Shown here piece after piece: positions 8,792-16,752 of a stretch of DNA of 64,000 nucleotides (positions within the stretch are counted from its first letter, which is position 1; the number at the start of each line of letters is the position of its first letter). Source of the stretch: Stackebrandtia albiflava. GTDB taxonomy: Bacteria > Actinomycetota > Actinomycetes > Mycobacteriales > Micromonosporaceae. The position numbers and the translations under genes are program-made. The notes below the pieces were generated by a model that saw only the letters and a list, made by a program, of their open reading frames with translations, made no database searches and was not told the DNA's origin. The stretch is from assembly GCF_007994225.1 (NCBI RefSeq), contig NZ_VLLL01000001.1, forward strand, positions 27,730 through 91,729, in the 5' to 3' direction.

Positions 8792-10176
8792 CCGGTTCCG
8801 CGGGTGATCCACCCGCCGCCCCGCCACCCCCTCCTCCGCCGCCGCCTCCGCCACCGGCCGGGGACGTGCCGCACGACGGTGCCGACGAACCACCGGAGTC
8901 GGCGTGGCCGATCCTGATCGACCTCGCCGCCGCCACCCTGTCGGCGATACGGCCCGATGACCTGCCCGGCCAGTTGCGCCGGTTCGCGCGTTTCGCACCC
9001 GCCAAACGCGCCAAACCGGCCGGCCCGGCTCTGCGGACGGAACTGTCACGCGACTCGGCGTTCCGGCAGCGGGTGGCCGAACTGGTGACCGGTTCGCTCC
9101 CGTTGGCGGCCTCCGTCGCCGAGGGGACCGTCCCCGAGGACGCCGACCCCGTCGAGGTCGCGGCCCTGGCGTTCCTCACCCGTCCGGACGGCTGGACGAG
9201 ACTGGTCCGCGCCGGTGCGCGCCACCAACGCGAACAGGAGGCCGCCTCCGAGGTCGCCGACCGCATCGCCCGGGCCGAGCAGCATGCCGCCGCCGCCGAG
9301 CACGACAGGGCGACGGCCGAACGGGAGGCCGAGAAGCTGCGCGTCGAGTTGACCGAGCTGCGCGGCGAGGTGGAGGAGCTGCGCCACCGGCAACGCGCCG
9401 ACGCGCGTGAGCTCCGGGAGCTGCGGCGGCGGGAACGCAAGGCCGTGGACGCGTTGTCGGCGGAACGGGGCAGGCTCAGACAGGCCGAGGACAACCACAC
9501 CGCCGAGGTGAGACGGCTGACCGCCGAGTTGGACGAGACACTGCAATCGCTGGAACGCGCCCGGCGGGGCGCCCGTGACACCAGGTCCCTCAACGACGCG
9601 AGGCTGTGGCTGCTGCTGGAGACCATCGGTGGGGCCGCCCAGGGGCTTCGGCGGGAGCTGGCGCTGGAACCGGCGGAACGCCCACCGGCGGAGTTCGTGG
9701 CCGACGTCGAGGGCCTGCGTGCCGACCGGCCGGCGTCGGCGTCGGCGCGGGGCCTGGAGGCCGACGACCCGATCAGGTTGGACGAACTGCTCGCGTTGCC
9801 GCGCGCGCACCTGATCGTGGACGGTTACAACGTGACCAAGGGTCGCTGGGGAGACCTGACGCTGGAACAACAGCGTGCCCGGCTCACCCGGGGTTTGTCG
9901 GGGCTCGCGGCCCAGACCGGGGCGGAGATGACGGTCGTCTACGACGGCGCCGAACGGATGGTCGGGCTGCCGCCCGCGCCACGCGGCGTGCGGGTCCTGT
10001 TCAGCCGCAAGGGACAGACCGCCGACGAGGTGATCAGGGCGTTGGTCCGCGCCGAACCGAACGGGCGCCCGGTCGTGGTGATCTCCAGTGACCGCGAGGT
10101 GGCCGACGGGACACGACGAAACGGCGCGTATCCGTTGTCGTCGGACACGTTGCGCCGTCGTCTGGAGAGAGCCTGA
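8788..10176 (+). CDS. NYN/YacP-like PIN-fold protein with Pro-rich N-terminus and coiled coil
   Basis: About 462 residues from the GTG at 8788 (an in-frame ATG at 8683 would add 35). The N-terminus has a run of 12 prolines. Residues ~50-160 form a helical region (FARFAPAKRAKP...). Residues ~165-310 are a strongly predicted coiled coil rich in Arg, Glu and Ala. The C-terminal ~125 residues are a NYN/YacP-type nuclease-like domain, with LIVDGYNVTKGRWG, VVYDGAE and VVISSDREVADGTRRNGA carrying the acidic residues expected for metal binding. Related proteins are annotated as RNA-binding or RNase-like. Ends 3 bases before a strong hairpin terminator. Function in RNA processing is inferred from the fold. 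Confidence 0.8.
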   Translation: MTGSAGDPPAAPPPPPPPPPPPPAGDVPHDGADEPPESAWPILIDLAAATLSAIRPDDLPGQLRRFARFAPAKRAKPAGPALRTELSRDSAFRQRVAELVTGSLPLAASVAEGTVPEDADPVEVAALAFLTRPDGWTRLVRAGARHQREQEAASEVADRIARAEQHAAAAEHDRATAEREAEKLRVELTELRGEVEELRHRQRADARELRELRRRERKAVDALSAERGRLRQAEDNHTAEVRRLTAELDETLQSLERARRGARDTRSLNDARLWLLLETIGGAAQGLRRELALEPAERPPAEFVADVEGLRADRPASASARGLEADDPIRLDELLALPRAHLIVDGYNVTKGRWGDLTLEQQRARLTRGLSGLAAQTGAEMTVVYDGAERMVGLPPAPRGVRVLFSRKGQTADEVIRALVRAEPNGRPVVVISSDREVADGTRRNGAYPLSSDTLRRRLERA

Positions 10177-10178
10177 CG

Positions 10179-10203
10179 CCCGGTCCCGCCGGGCGGGACC
10201 GGG
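10179..10203. terminator. Hairpin terminator between convergent genes
   Basis: A perfect 10-bp stem (CCCGGTCCCG and its complement) with a 5-base loop directly follows the NYN gene stop. It faces the stop of the DoxX gene 14 bases further, so it can serve both strands. Confidence 0.7.
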
Positions 10204-10216
10204 TGCGTGGCGTGCG

Positions 10217-10663
10217 TCAACGGGCGGACCGGAGCAGGTTCCGCAGTTCGATCAGGGAGTGACGGCATCCGTAGGCGATCACCGCGGTGACCACTCCGGT
10301 CACCGCCGGGAACTCGACCATCATGCCGCCGAAGGCGACGATCTGGGTCGTCACCGCGCCGATCATCAGCAGGGTCAGGCACAGCGCCGCCAGTCCGGAC
10401 AGCGGGCGGATCAGCAGACCCAGTGCTCCTGCGACCTCCAGCGCGCCGAGCAGGTAGATGAACCACTCGGCGAAGCCGATCTGGGCGAAGCCCGCGACCG
10501 CCTCGGGCGAGGCGGTCAGCTTCGGGAACGCCGAGAACAGGAAGACCGCGGCGGCGAGGCCGCGCAGCACCCACAGTCCGATGTGTCCGATACGGCGGGC
10601 GGTCCCCTTGGTGGCGTCGGTCCGGGTGGTCGTGACGGTGGCGGAGGCGGTGTGAGTGGTCAT
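10217..10663 (-). CDS. DoxX-family membrane protein
   Basis: A 148-residue protein with four hydrophobic segments characteristic of DoxX/DoxD-like proteins (WVLRGLAAAVFLFSAFPKL, then FIYLLGALEVAGALGLL, a third and a fourth). A short Thr-rich cytoplasmic N-terminus precedes them. The ATG at 10663 has AAGGGA eight bases upstream; a longer frame to 10690 lacks this. The family is linked to redox or stress functions in several bacteria but has no defined reaction. It lies 27 bases downstream of the coupled partner of the ADP-ribosyltransferase and may be the third gene of that operon. Confidence 0.85.
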   Translation of the reverse strand: MTTHTASATVTTTRTDATKGTARRIGHIGLWVLRGLAAAVFLFSAFPKLTASPEAVAGFAQIGFAEWFIYLLGALEVAGALGLLIRPLSGLAALCLTLLMIGAVTTQIVAFGGMMVEFPAVTGVVTAVIAYGCRHSLIELRNLLRSAR

Positions 10664-10690
10664 TGTCTCGGTCCCTTCGAGTCGGTTCAC

Positions 10691-11161
10691 TCATACGTCG
10701 AACGGGAACCGCCGGGATCGACACGCCTGGGATTTTTCTTCGGATTCTTTTCGGGCTAACGACTCCAGCCACGCCACGTACGCCTCATGCTGCTGCGCGA
10801 CCGTCGCCAGCAACCCGACGTCGGCAACCGGGGCCAGGGTGTCGACCAGGTCGGCCGTACTCGCCGGGCGGCCGGTGTGCAACAGGTGGATCCGTTCGCC
10901 GCCGCCCATGTCGCGCGCCATCCCGCTCGGGTAGGCGTCACGCCGGGCACCCTGCACCGCGGGCAGCCACCCGTCGGTCTCCAGGTCACGCCGCAACGCC
11001 ACCAACGCCTCGAACAGGTCGGGACCGGTGGACTCCTTGAGCTGTCCCATGCCCTCCAGGCGAAGCCGGTAGGGATCGCGCCCCACCACCCGCAGCGTGG
11101 CGAGGCGACGCTCGGTGCCGCGTACCAGCAGCACCGAGACGTCGCCGGAGTCGACGGTCAC
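10691..11161 (-). CDS. Small cytoplasmic protein coupled to the ADP-ribosyltransferase; candidate immunity protein
   Basis: A 156-residue protein with no signal peptide or membrane segment and no family I recognise. It begins as beta strands (VTVDSGDVSVLLVRGTERR), continues as a mixed alpha/beta domain with LFEALVALRRDLETDG, and ends with a helix (VAQQHEAYVAWLESLAR) and a charged tail. The GTG at 11161-11159 overlaps the TGA of the secreted ADP-ribosyltransferase gene (GTGA). A GTG at 11173 is an alternative start. Strict coupling of a secreted toxin-like enzyme to a small cytoplasmic protein is the classic toxin-immunity layout; this role is inference from position only. Confidence 0.75.
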   Translation of the reverse strand: MTVDSGDVSVLLVRGTERRLATLRVVGRDPYRLRLEGMGQLKESTGPDLFEALVALRRDLETDGWLPAVQGARRDAYPSGMARDMGGGERIHLLHTGRPASTADLVDTLAPVADVGLLATVAQQHEAYVAWLESLARKESEEKSQACRSRRFPFDV

Positions 11162-11901
11162 CGCTCCCGCCACGGCCGGTAGTGCGGGTTCGCCTCACAC
11201 CGGTCCTCGATGATCGTGAGGGTCTGCCGGTCGACGGGGCAGCCCTTGACGATGAACCGGGTCGCCAGGCCACCCGGGAAGGCGACCTCCGCCTGGTCGG
11301 CGTACTTGTGGTCGCGTCCGATGGTGTCGTTCACGTCGATGCCGCCGGGCGCGTCGATGTAGTAGTAGTACGGCGACTTCCACGCCCGGTACAGGTCGTC
11401 GCGGTAGGTCGTGCTCACGAACGGCGACGGCTGGTTCTTCAGGACGTAACTGCGCACGTCGTACTGGCCGTCGACGGTGTCCCACGCGGTGAAGCCGGTC
11501 TCGAAGATCTCCTGCGGCGCGCGGCGGTCCGCCCGGTACAGCTCGTGGCAGTTCTCCCGGTACTGCGGGTCGGGGGTGATGCGGTCGACGTCCACGTCAC
11601 GCTGCGCCGCTGCGTACAACGGGTCCGGCCCGGACGGGATCGCCCGGAAGACCTCGCTCGGCAGCGTCACCACGAAGTCGGCACCGCAGCCCGCGTCCTC
11701 AAGGGCCTCGATGTCGCGGAAGTTCATCCGCGAGTCGCCGACGATGACGGCCGCCCGGCCGGTCGCGGCGTCGGTGACGACCGTCCCGTCGGTCATCTCC
11801 ACCCGCGGCGCGGCGGTGGCCGGTGGCGCGGTGACGACCAGCGCCCCCGCCGCGACGATCGCCGTCGCGGACCAGCGCGCGACGCTTCGCACGATTCCCA
11901 T
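11158..11901 (-). CDS. Secreted pertussis/scabin-like mono-ADP-ribosyltransferase
   Basis: A 247-residue exported protein. Residues 1-31 are a Sec signal peptide (basic start, hydrophobic core, ATA-A). Residues ~33-115 are an extra N-terminal region. The catalytic core has the R-S-E layout: R123 in ELYRADRRAPQEIF, the STT motif at 163-165 in PFVSTTYRDDLY, and Q203-A-E205 in ADQAEVAFPGG. FETGFTAW closely resembles the pertussis toxin S1 sequence. The QxE pair marks enzymes that modify arginine or, in scabin/pierisin-like members, guanine in DNA or nucleosides. IDAPGGIDVN before QxE is scabin-like. Four cysteines (72, 118, 221, 235) could form two disulfides outside the cell. GGGGAG precedes the ATG. 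The stop overlaps the next gene's start. Target unknown. Confidence 0.88.
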   Translation of the reverse strand: MGIVRSVARWSATAIVAAGALVVTAPPATAAPRVEMTDGTVVTDAATGRAAVIVGDSRMNFRDIEALEDAGCGADFVVTLPSEVFRAIPSGPDPLYAAAQRDVDVDRITPDPQYRENCHELYRADRRAPQEIFETGFTAWDTVDGQYDVRSYVLKNQPSPFVSTTYRDDLYRAWKSPYYYYIDAPGGIDVNDTIGRDHKYADQAEVAFPGGLATRFIVKGCPVDRQTLTIIEDRCEANPHYRPWRER

Positions 11902-12037
11902 GATTCTCCCCGTATCCGTCAGTCCTACATGGCTGGAGAGAATCTACCGATCCCGGAGGCGTGTCCCGGGTATGGCGCGCCCGAAAGGAGTCCGGCATGT
12001 CGCGCCGCCGTCGGCGGGCCGGCGACGCGACACGGCC

Positions 12038-12076
12038 GGCCGGTCGTCCACGTGTCCGTGACGCGACCGACCGGCC
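12038..12076 (-). terminator. Hairpin after the ABC-F gene
   Basis: Perfect 9-bp arms (GGCCGGTCG and CGACCGGCC) flank a 21-base loop, starting 5 bases beyond the ABC-F stop codon on the minus strand. There is no U-tract, which is common in actinobacterial terminators. Confidence 0.45.
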
Positions 12077-12080
12077 CGCT

Positions 12081-13718
12081 TCACCGCAGGCGGCCCGCCG
12101 ACACGGCCAGTCGGCGACCCCGGAACACGTCGGTGAAGGCGGCGTCGTGGGACACCACCACCAGGGCTCCGGTGAACCGGTCCAACGCCTCCTCCAGTTC
12201 CGCTACCAGCGCCGGTGACAGGTGGTTGGTCGGTTCGTCGAGCACCAGCAGACGCGCCGGACGCGACACCAGTTTCGCCAGTTCGAGCCTGCGGCGCTGC
12301 CCGACCGACAGGGCCGCCACCGGCCTGTCCAGGTCGGCCTCGGCCAGCAGGCCGAGCGAACGCAACCGGTCGGCGTGTGCGTCGGCGGGTCCGGGAAGTC
12401 CGGCGGCGAACTCCTCCGTCACGGTCCTGGTGGTGGGTGCGGCGGGCAGTTCCTGACGCAGGTAGCCGATGTGCTCGGGACGGGTGACCGTGCCGGTGTC
12501 CGGGGTCAGGTCCCCGGCGAGCACCCGCAGCAGGGTGGTCTTCCCGGCACCGTTGGGCCCGGTGACGAGCAACCGGTCGCCGCCGCCGACGCGCAACCCG
12601 TCCACCACGAGGCGGTCTCCGACCCGGACACCGTCCAGGGTGGCCACCGGGCCGGCCGCCTCCTCCACGGTGTCCGCGGCGAATTCGCCGGAGAACCGCA
12701 GCGGCTCCGGCGGTTCGGGTACCGGGTCCTCCCGGAGCCGCCGAAGCCGCTCATGGGCCTGCCTGACCACTGCGGACAGTCCGGTCTCGTGCGACCTGCG
12801 GTGACCGGCGGTACGGGGACGCGTGTCGGACCGCACCTTCGACGCCAGCCTCGACGCGCCGGTCTCGGTGGCGGCGCTCTGCCGGGCGACCTCGGCGCGC
12901 CAGTCGCGGTACTCCTGCTCCCAGCGCCGTCGCGCCGCGGCCTTCGCCGACAGGTAGCCGTCCCAGCCGTCGCCGTATCGGCGCACCGTCCGCCGGTCCG
13001 CGTCGACCTCCAATATGGCCTCGGCGAAGCCGGCCAGGAACCGCCGGTCGTGCGTGACGGCCACGACGGTGCCACGGTGGTCGCGGAGCCGGCGCGCCAG
13101 CCAGCCGACCGCCGCGGCGTCCAGGTGGTTGGTGGGTTCGTCGAGCAGGATCAGCTCCGGATCCGCCGCCAACACCGCCGCCAGACCGAGCCTCGACTGC
13201 TCACCGCCGGAGAGGGTGCCGATGCGGCGGTCGTTCCCGATGTGGGCGACGCCCAACGCCTGGACGGCGGTCGCCAACCGGGACTCGGTCCGGTATCCGC
13301 CGCGCTGCTCGTACTCGGTGAGGAGATCACCGTATTCGGCGAGCGCGTCGTCATCGGCGTCGGCGAGTCCCCGCTCCGCCTCCCCGATCCGGCGTTCCAG
13401 GGCGCGCAGGTCCGCGAAGGCCAGGTCGATCGCGTCGGCGACGGTGGCGTCGTCGGGCAGCAGGAGGGTCTGGGCCGCGTGACCGATACCGCCTGCCGCC
13501 ATCACCGTGATGTCGCCGCCGTCGGCCGACTCGGTTCCGGCGAGCAGCCGCAACAGGGTGGACTTGCCGGACCCGTTCTCGCCGACCACGGCGAGCTTCT
13601 CACCGTGGGGAACCGTCAACGACACCCGGTCGAGGACCGGCGGGCCGTCATAGGACTTCGTCACCTCCGTCAACGCGATCTGCGAGACGGTGGCGGTAGG
13701 GGAGAGGACGTGGTTCAT
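12081..13718 (-). CDS. ABC-F ATPase (ribosomal protection / antibiotic-resistance type)
   Basis: A 545-residue soluble protein with two ABC domains and no membrane part. Domain 1 has Walker A GENGSGKST, signature LSGGEQSR and Walker B LILLDEPTNHLD. Domain 2 has GPNGAGKTT, a degenerate signature LSVGQRRR and LLVLDEPTNHLS. The linker between them (about residues 230-320) is Arg-rich and helical, as expected for the segment that reaches the ribosomal P site. ABC-F proteins bind the ribosomal E site; the degenerate second signature resembles Streptomyces self-resistance proteins of the TlrC type. The ATG at 13718 has GGAGG at good spacing. An upstream short frame and hairpin (13911-14003) could regulate it. 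No biosynthetic cluster is visible nearby. Confidence 0.88.
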   Translation of the reverse strand: MNHVLSPTATVSQIALTEVTKSYDGPPVLDRVSLTVPHGEKLAVVGENGSGKSTLLRLLAGTESADGGDITVMAAGGIGHAAQTLLLPDDATVADAIDLAFADLRALERRIGEAERGLADADDDALAEYGDLLTEYEQRGGYRTESRLATAVQALGVAHIGNDRRIGTLSGGEQSRLGLAAVLAADPELILLDEPTNHLDAAAVGWLARRLRDHRGTVVAVTHDRRFLAGFAEAILEVDADRRTVRRYGDGWDGYLSAKAAARRRWEQEYRDWRAEVARQSAATETGASRLASKVRSDTRPRTAGHRRSHETGLSAVVRQAHERLRRLREDPVPEPPEPLRFSGEFAADTVEEAAGPVATLDGVRVGDRLVVDGLRVGGGDRLLVTGPNGAGKTTLLRVLAGDLTPDTGTVTRPEHIGYLRQELPAAPTTRTVTEEFAAGLPGPADAHADRLRSLGLLAEADLDRPVAALSVGQRRRLELAKLVSRPARLLVLDEPTNHLSPALVAELEEALDRFTGALVVVSHDAAFTDVFRGRRLAVSAGRLR

Positions 13719-13910
13719 GTGGGCCTCCACAGGTCGATGGGAAGAGGAGGCCGTTCGAGGCGGCGCGGGACGCGGGCTGCCGATCACGGGATCAGGATGC
13801 TTGCCAGGCGCGGCGTCGGCCGGAACGGCCATTGCGACACACGGTGAGGCGCCTGTCGGGACACGACGCGGCTCGCCCGGAAGCGGGCGGCGGCGTACGC
13901 GCGGGAAATC

Positions 13911-13950
13911 AGAGGAGCCGGACGGCCGGTTCGGACGAACCGACGGCTCT
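13911..13950 (-). promoter_or_regulatory. Possible attenuator hairpin in the ABC-F leader
   Basis: In the minus-strand RNA an outer GAGCCG/CGGCUC stem encloses an inner 6-bp CGGUUC/GAACCG stem with a 4-base loop. It starts about 11 bases after the stop of the short upstream frame. The 3' side runs into a weak U-containing stretch (GAUUUCCC). This order (uORF, hairpin, ABC-F) is that of known ribosome-stalling attenuators; the role here is inferred. Confidence 0.35.
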
Positions 13951-13961
13951 GCGACAGGCGA

Positions 13962-14003
13962 CTAGTGGAACCGTGGCCTGGCGATCGTGTCTATCGCACC
14001 CAT
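13962..14003 (-). CDS. Possible 13-residue upstream ORF (leader peptide) of the ABC-F gene
   Basis: ATG at 14003 to TAG at 13964-13962 encodes MGAIDTIARPRFH. TATGGT, a -10-like hexamer, ends 7 bases before the ATG, which would make the transcript leaderless; a GGTGG 5 bases upstream could instead be a ribosome-binding site. It has the position and size of leader peptides that sense ribosome-targeting antibiotics. Chance occurrence is not excluded. Confidence 0.3.
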   Translation of the reverse strand: MGAIDTIARPRFH

Positions 14004-14282
14004 GCCGACCACCATACAAGACGCGACGTCTCGCCGGCAACCCGCCGTCGACCGGATCACACTCCGCCCGATCGGCACCGCGAATCCCGGCGGCCCGGGG
14101 CGCCGAGTCCCGCGGCCTCCGCAGGGCCCGCCCGCAGCTCCGACCGTCGCGGCCTCCCCACCTGAAGGCCGGCTGAATAACCGATTGACACCATTTCATA
14201 CGTTTTGCAACACTTCGTTCCATCGGGGTGGTTTGCCCCCGGTCGGGGTGGGGAGTGTAGGGCGCCCGCATCCGCATCCACC

Positions 14283-14325
14283 CATCCGGTCTCGGGTGTG
14301 CAGAGTCATCCCCCGAGACCGGATG
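14283..14325 (-). terminator. Strong hairpin terminator
   Basis: A perfect 14-bp stem (arms 14283-14296 and 14312-14325) with a 15-base loop lies immediately after the stop of the Pro-rich membrane protein gene (stop at 14334-14332, minus strand). Confidence 0.75.
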
Positions 14326-14331
14326 CGGCGG

Positions 14332-15204
14332 TCAGGGCGCCAGCTTCGTCAAGCCGTCGTTGACCACGTCGATCAGGACGTTCCCCAGCATCTCCGGCGC
14401 CGGCGCATCGTGCTCCTCGCCGTAGTTGACGCCGATCTCGGCCATACCGGAGACGTTCCCGTTGCGGAAGGCGAGTATCACGCTCAACACGTTGTTCTCC
14501 GTCTTGGTGTGGACCTCCGCCTGGTCTCCGATGTCGAGGTCGGTCAAGTGCGCGTAACCGGGGTAGGACTCCCAGATCCGGTCGTACTCGCCCTGGACGT
14601 TCTCGGGGTCGAGGACGCCGAAGTCGACATAGAAGATCCCGGTCGGTCGCGTATCCCGGTACTCCACGGTGCTGCGCATCTGCGCGTTGCACGACACCCA
14701 GCCGCGGCCCCCGCCCCGATCGTCCATCCCCGGTTCCTTCAACCCCTCGAACGGCAACACCGCGTTCACGCCGGACAGGTCGAGGGTGGCGCACAGGTCG
14801 TACCCGGCGGGAAAGTCGAAGACGTACTCGACACCGGTCGGCGCGGGCGGCAGCTCCGGGTCGTACTCGGCGGGGAACTCGTAGGGCTCGCCGCCCGCGA
14901 GCATGTCGGAGCCGCCGAAGCCGAAGAACCACACGCCCGCACCGCCCAGGCACATGACACCCAGCAACCCGGCGACCAACACCAGGATCAGGGCGGTGTT
15001 GGTCTTCTTCGGCGGCGAGGGCATCGGCGGAGGGCGGTGTCCGCCGGGTGGGGGAACGAACGCGCCGGGCGCTCCGGGCGGCGGACCGTACGACGGTGGC
15101 GGCGGCCCGGCCCCCATCACCGGCGGCGCCGTCGCCGGGTCGTAGGCGGACGGGAAGCCGTCGGAGGGGCCACCGAACTGATGATGTGAAGGAGGTTGAG
15201 ACAC
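14332..15204 (-). CDS. Single-pass membrane protein with Pro-rich cytoplasmic N-terminus
   Basis: A 290-residue protein. Residues 1-70 are Pro/Gly-rich (PPPPSYGPPPGAPGAF). One membrane helix follows (TALILVLVAGLLGVMCLGGAGVWFF), and then an extracellular domain of about 190 residues with Cys in YDLCATLDL and WVSCNAQM. This layout is common among actinobacterial DUF3558-like and related exported proteins, but I do not recognise the family. The GTG at 15204 gives the usual MSQPP-type start; a longer frame reaches 15282, and neither has a clear Shine-Dalgarno. Divergent from the DUF2254 gene. Function unknown. Confidence 0.75.
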   Translation of the reverse strand: MSQPPSHHQFGGPSDGFPSAYDPATAPPVMGAGPPPPSYGPPPGAPGAFVPPPGGHRPPPMPSPPKKTNTALILVLVAGLLGVMCLGGAGVWFFGFGGSDMLAGGEPYEFPAEYDPELPPAPTGVEYVFDFPAGYDLCATLDLSGVNAVLPFEGLKEPGMDDRGGGRGWVSCNAQMRSTVEYRDTRPTGIFYVDFGVLDPENVQGEYDRIWESYPGYAHLTDLDIGDQAEVHTKTENNVLSVILAFRNGNVSGMAEIGVNYGEEHDAPAPEMLGNVLIDVVNDGLTKLAP

Positions 15205-15387
15205 GTTGAACCCGTCGGTCGGAGGTAGGAGTCCCGAACGTATCGACGAGCCGACCGAATCATGCACGATTTGACGCGCCACACTCGTGCACGCCGCCGC
15301 CGCGACGCCAGAGCCGCCGGAACCCGCCTACCGGAGACCGGCGATCGGGTGTCCTACCCTGATGTGCCACGGGGGACGGGGGCGGCC

Positions 15388-16752
15388 ATGACGGCCACGA
15401 AGGACGACGGAGAGCCCGGGAACGACACCGGCGACACCACCGGGCCGGATGCCGCCGCGGCGCCCGTCCGGCGTGAGCCGTGGCGCACCGTCGGCACGCC
15501 ACGTGTCCGGCGGGGCCAACGGTTGTGGGTGTGGCCGACGGTCATGGTGGCTGTAGCGGTACTGCTCAGTGCCGCCCTGCCCGTTGTGGACGCCCTCGTT
15601 CCGCAGTCGTTCAAGTCCGAGGTCTCGATACCCCGCGACCCCGGTGTGACCGCCAGCCGGTTGGGCGCGGTCGCGGGCGGCACGATCTCCTTCACCGGTT
15701 TCGTCTTCACGATCGTGATGCTCACCGTCCAGTTCGGTACGAGTTCGCTGTCGGCGCGGCTCATCCCGTTCTTCCAGCGCGACCGGGTCGTCCGGCTGGC
15801 GCTGGGTGTCTTCCCCGCCACGTTCGTCTACACGGTCCTGATCGCCATCGAGATCGGCGCCGACAACAACCGGGAGTTCCCCAGCATCAGTGTCGGCTTC
15901 GCGACCTTCCTGTCGGTCGTGAGTGTTCTCGTGTTCCTGCTGCTGGTGCAGCGCATCGCCGACATGATGCGGCCGCCGCGGCTGTTCCGGCAGGTGACGA
16001 TCGCGGCGGAGGGCGCCGTCCGCCGGTTCCACGGGTCTGGGGCGGACGGTTCACCGGACGGCCTCGCCGCACCACCCGACGGGGTGGTCCACAACGGGAC
16101 GGACTTCGGGACGTTGACCGGGGTGGACGTCCGGGGTCTGCGCCGGTTCGCCGCCCGGCACCGCGTCGGGATAACCGTCGTGCCCCGGCTCGGCGACTTC
16201 GTGTACCCCGGAGCCCCGTTGTGCCGGATACACGGCACCGCCACGAGAATCCGTGGTGACGCCGTCGCCCGTCGGCTGCGCATCGGTGAGGAACGGCGCC
16301 TGCGCCACGATCCGGCGTTCTGCCTTCTCGTCCTCTCGAACGTCGCGGTCAAGGCGATGTCGGCGGCCGTGAACGACCCGACGACGGCGGTGCAGGCGAT
16401 GGACCACATCGAGACGCTGCTGGTACGGCTCGTCGCGGCACGACCCGGCCCGGTCGTGTACACCGCGGGTGCCGGCCGCGTCGCGGTCGGTGCCCCCGAC
16501 TGGCCCGGCTATCTCGCCATCGGCACCGACGAACTGCGGCACTGCGCGGCCTCCTCGCCGGAGGCGAGCCGCAGGCTCCACCTGCTGCTCACCCGCGTGG
16601 AGACCGTCGCGCCACCCGAGTACCGGCAGGCGGCCCGGGAACGCATCGACGCCCTGCACCGTCAAGGCGGTCACGTGTGGACCGAGTTGGACGCCGCCCA
16701 CGTGGCGGCGCCCGACACCCGTTTCGACGGACCGTTCGGGTCAGGCGGCTGA
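15388..16752 (+). CDS. DUF2254 family membrane protein
   Basis: A 454-residue predicted membrane protein. A charged N-terminus of ~45 residues precedes four hydrophobic segments around residues 50-70, 95-120, 135-155 and 170-195 (for example FTGFVFTIVMLTVQFG and FLSVVSVLVFLLLVQRI). A cytoplasmic C-terminal half then carries the DUF2254 signature AMSAAVNDPTTAVQAMDHIE. The family has no assigned function. The ATG at 15388 follows a G-rich run; in-frame GTG 15349 and ATG 15262 are less likely. Its last 12 bases overlap the convergent TIGR03086 gene. Confidence 0.8.
   Translation: MTATKDDGEPGNDTGDTTGPDAAAAPVRREPWRTVGTPRVRRGQRLWVWPTVMVAVAVLLSAALPVVDALVPQSFKSEVSIPRDPGVTASRLGAVAGGTISFTGFVFTIVMLTVQFGTSSLSARLIPFFQRDRVVRLALGVFPATFVYTVLIAIEIGADNNREFPSISVGFATFLSVVSVLVFLLLVQRIADMMRPPRLFRQVTIAAEGAVRRFHGSGADGSPDGLAAPPDGVVHNGTDFGTLTGVDVRGLRRFAARHRVGITVVPRLGDFVYPGAPLCRIHGTATRIRGDAVARRLRIGEERRLRHDPAFCLLVLSNVAVKAMSAAVNDPTTAVQAMDHIETLLVRLVAARPGPVVYTAGAGRVAVGAPDWPGYLAIGTDELRHCAASSPEASRRLHLLLTRVETVAPPEYRQAARERIDALHRQGGHVWTELDAAHVAAPDTRFDGPFGSGG

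Larger units (their letters stand above)
13719..14331. other. 613-base intergenic region upstream of the ABC-F gene
   Basis: No convincing gene except the 13-codon frame at 13962-14003. On the minus strand it holds, in order of transcription: the terminator of the preceding gene (14283-14325), an AT-rich patch around 14175-14225 that includes TTGACA on the plus strand, a candidate -10, the short frame, a hairpin, and the ABC-F ribosome-binding site. Confidence 0.6.

Noticed and set aside
12222-13847. 541-codon plus-strand frame
   Set aside because: Complete antisense overlap with the ABC-F gene, whose motifs are unambiguous.
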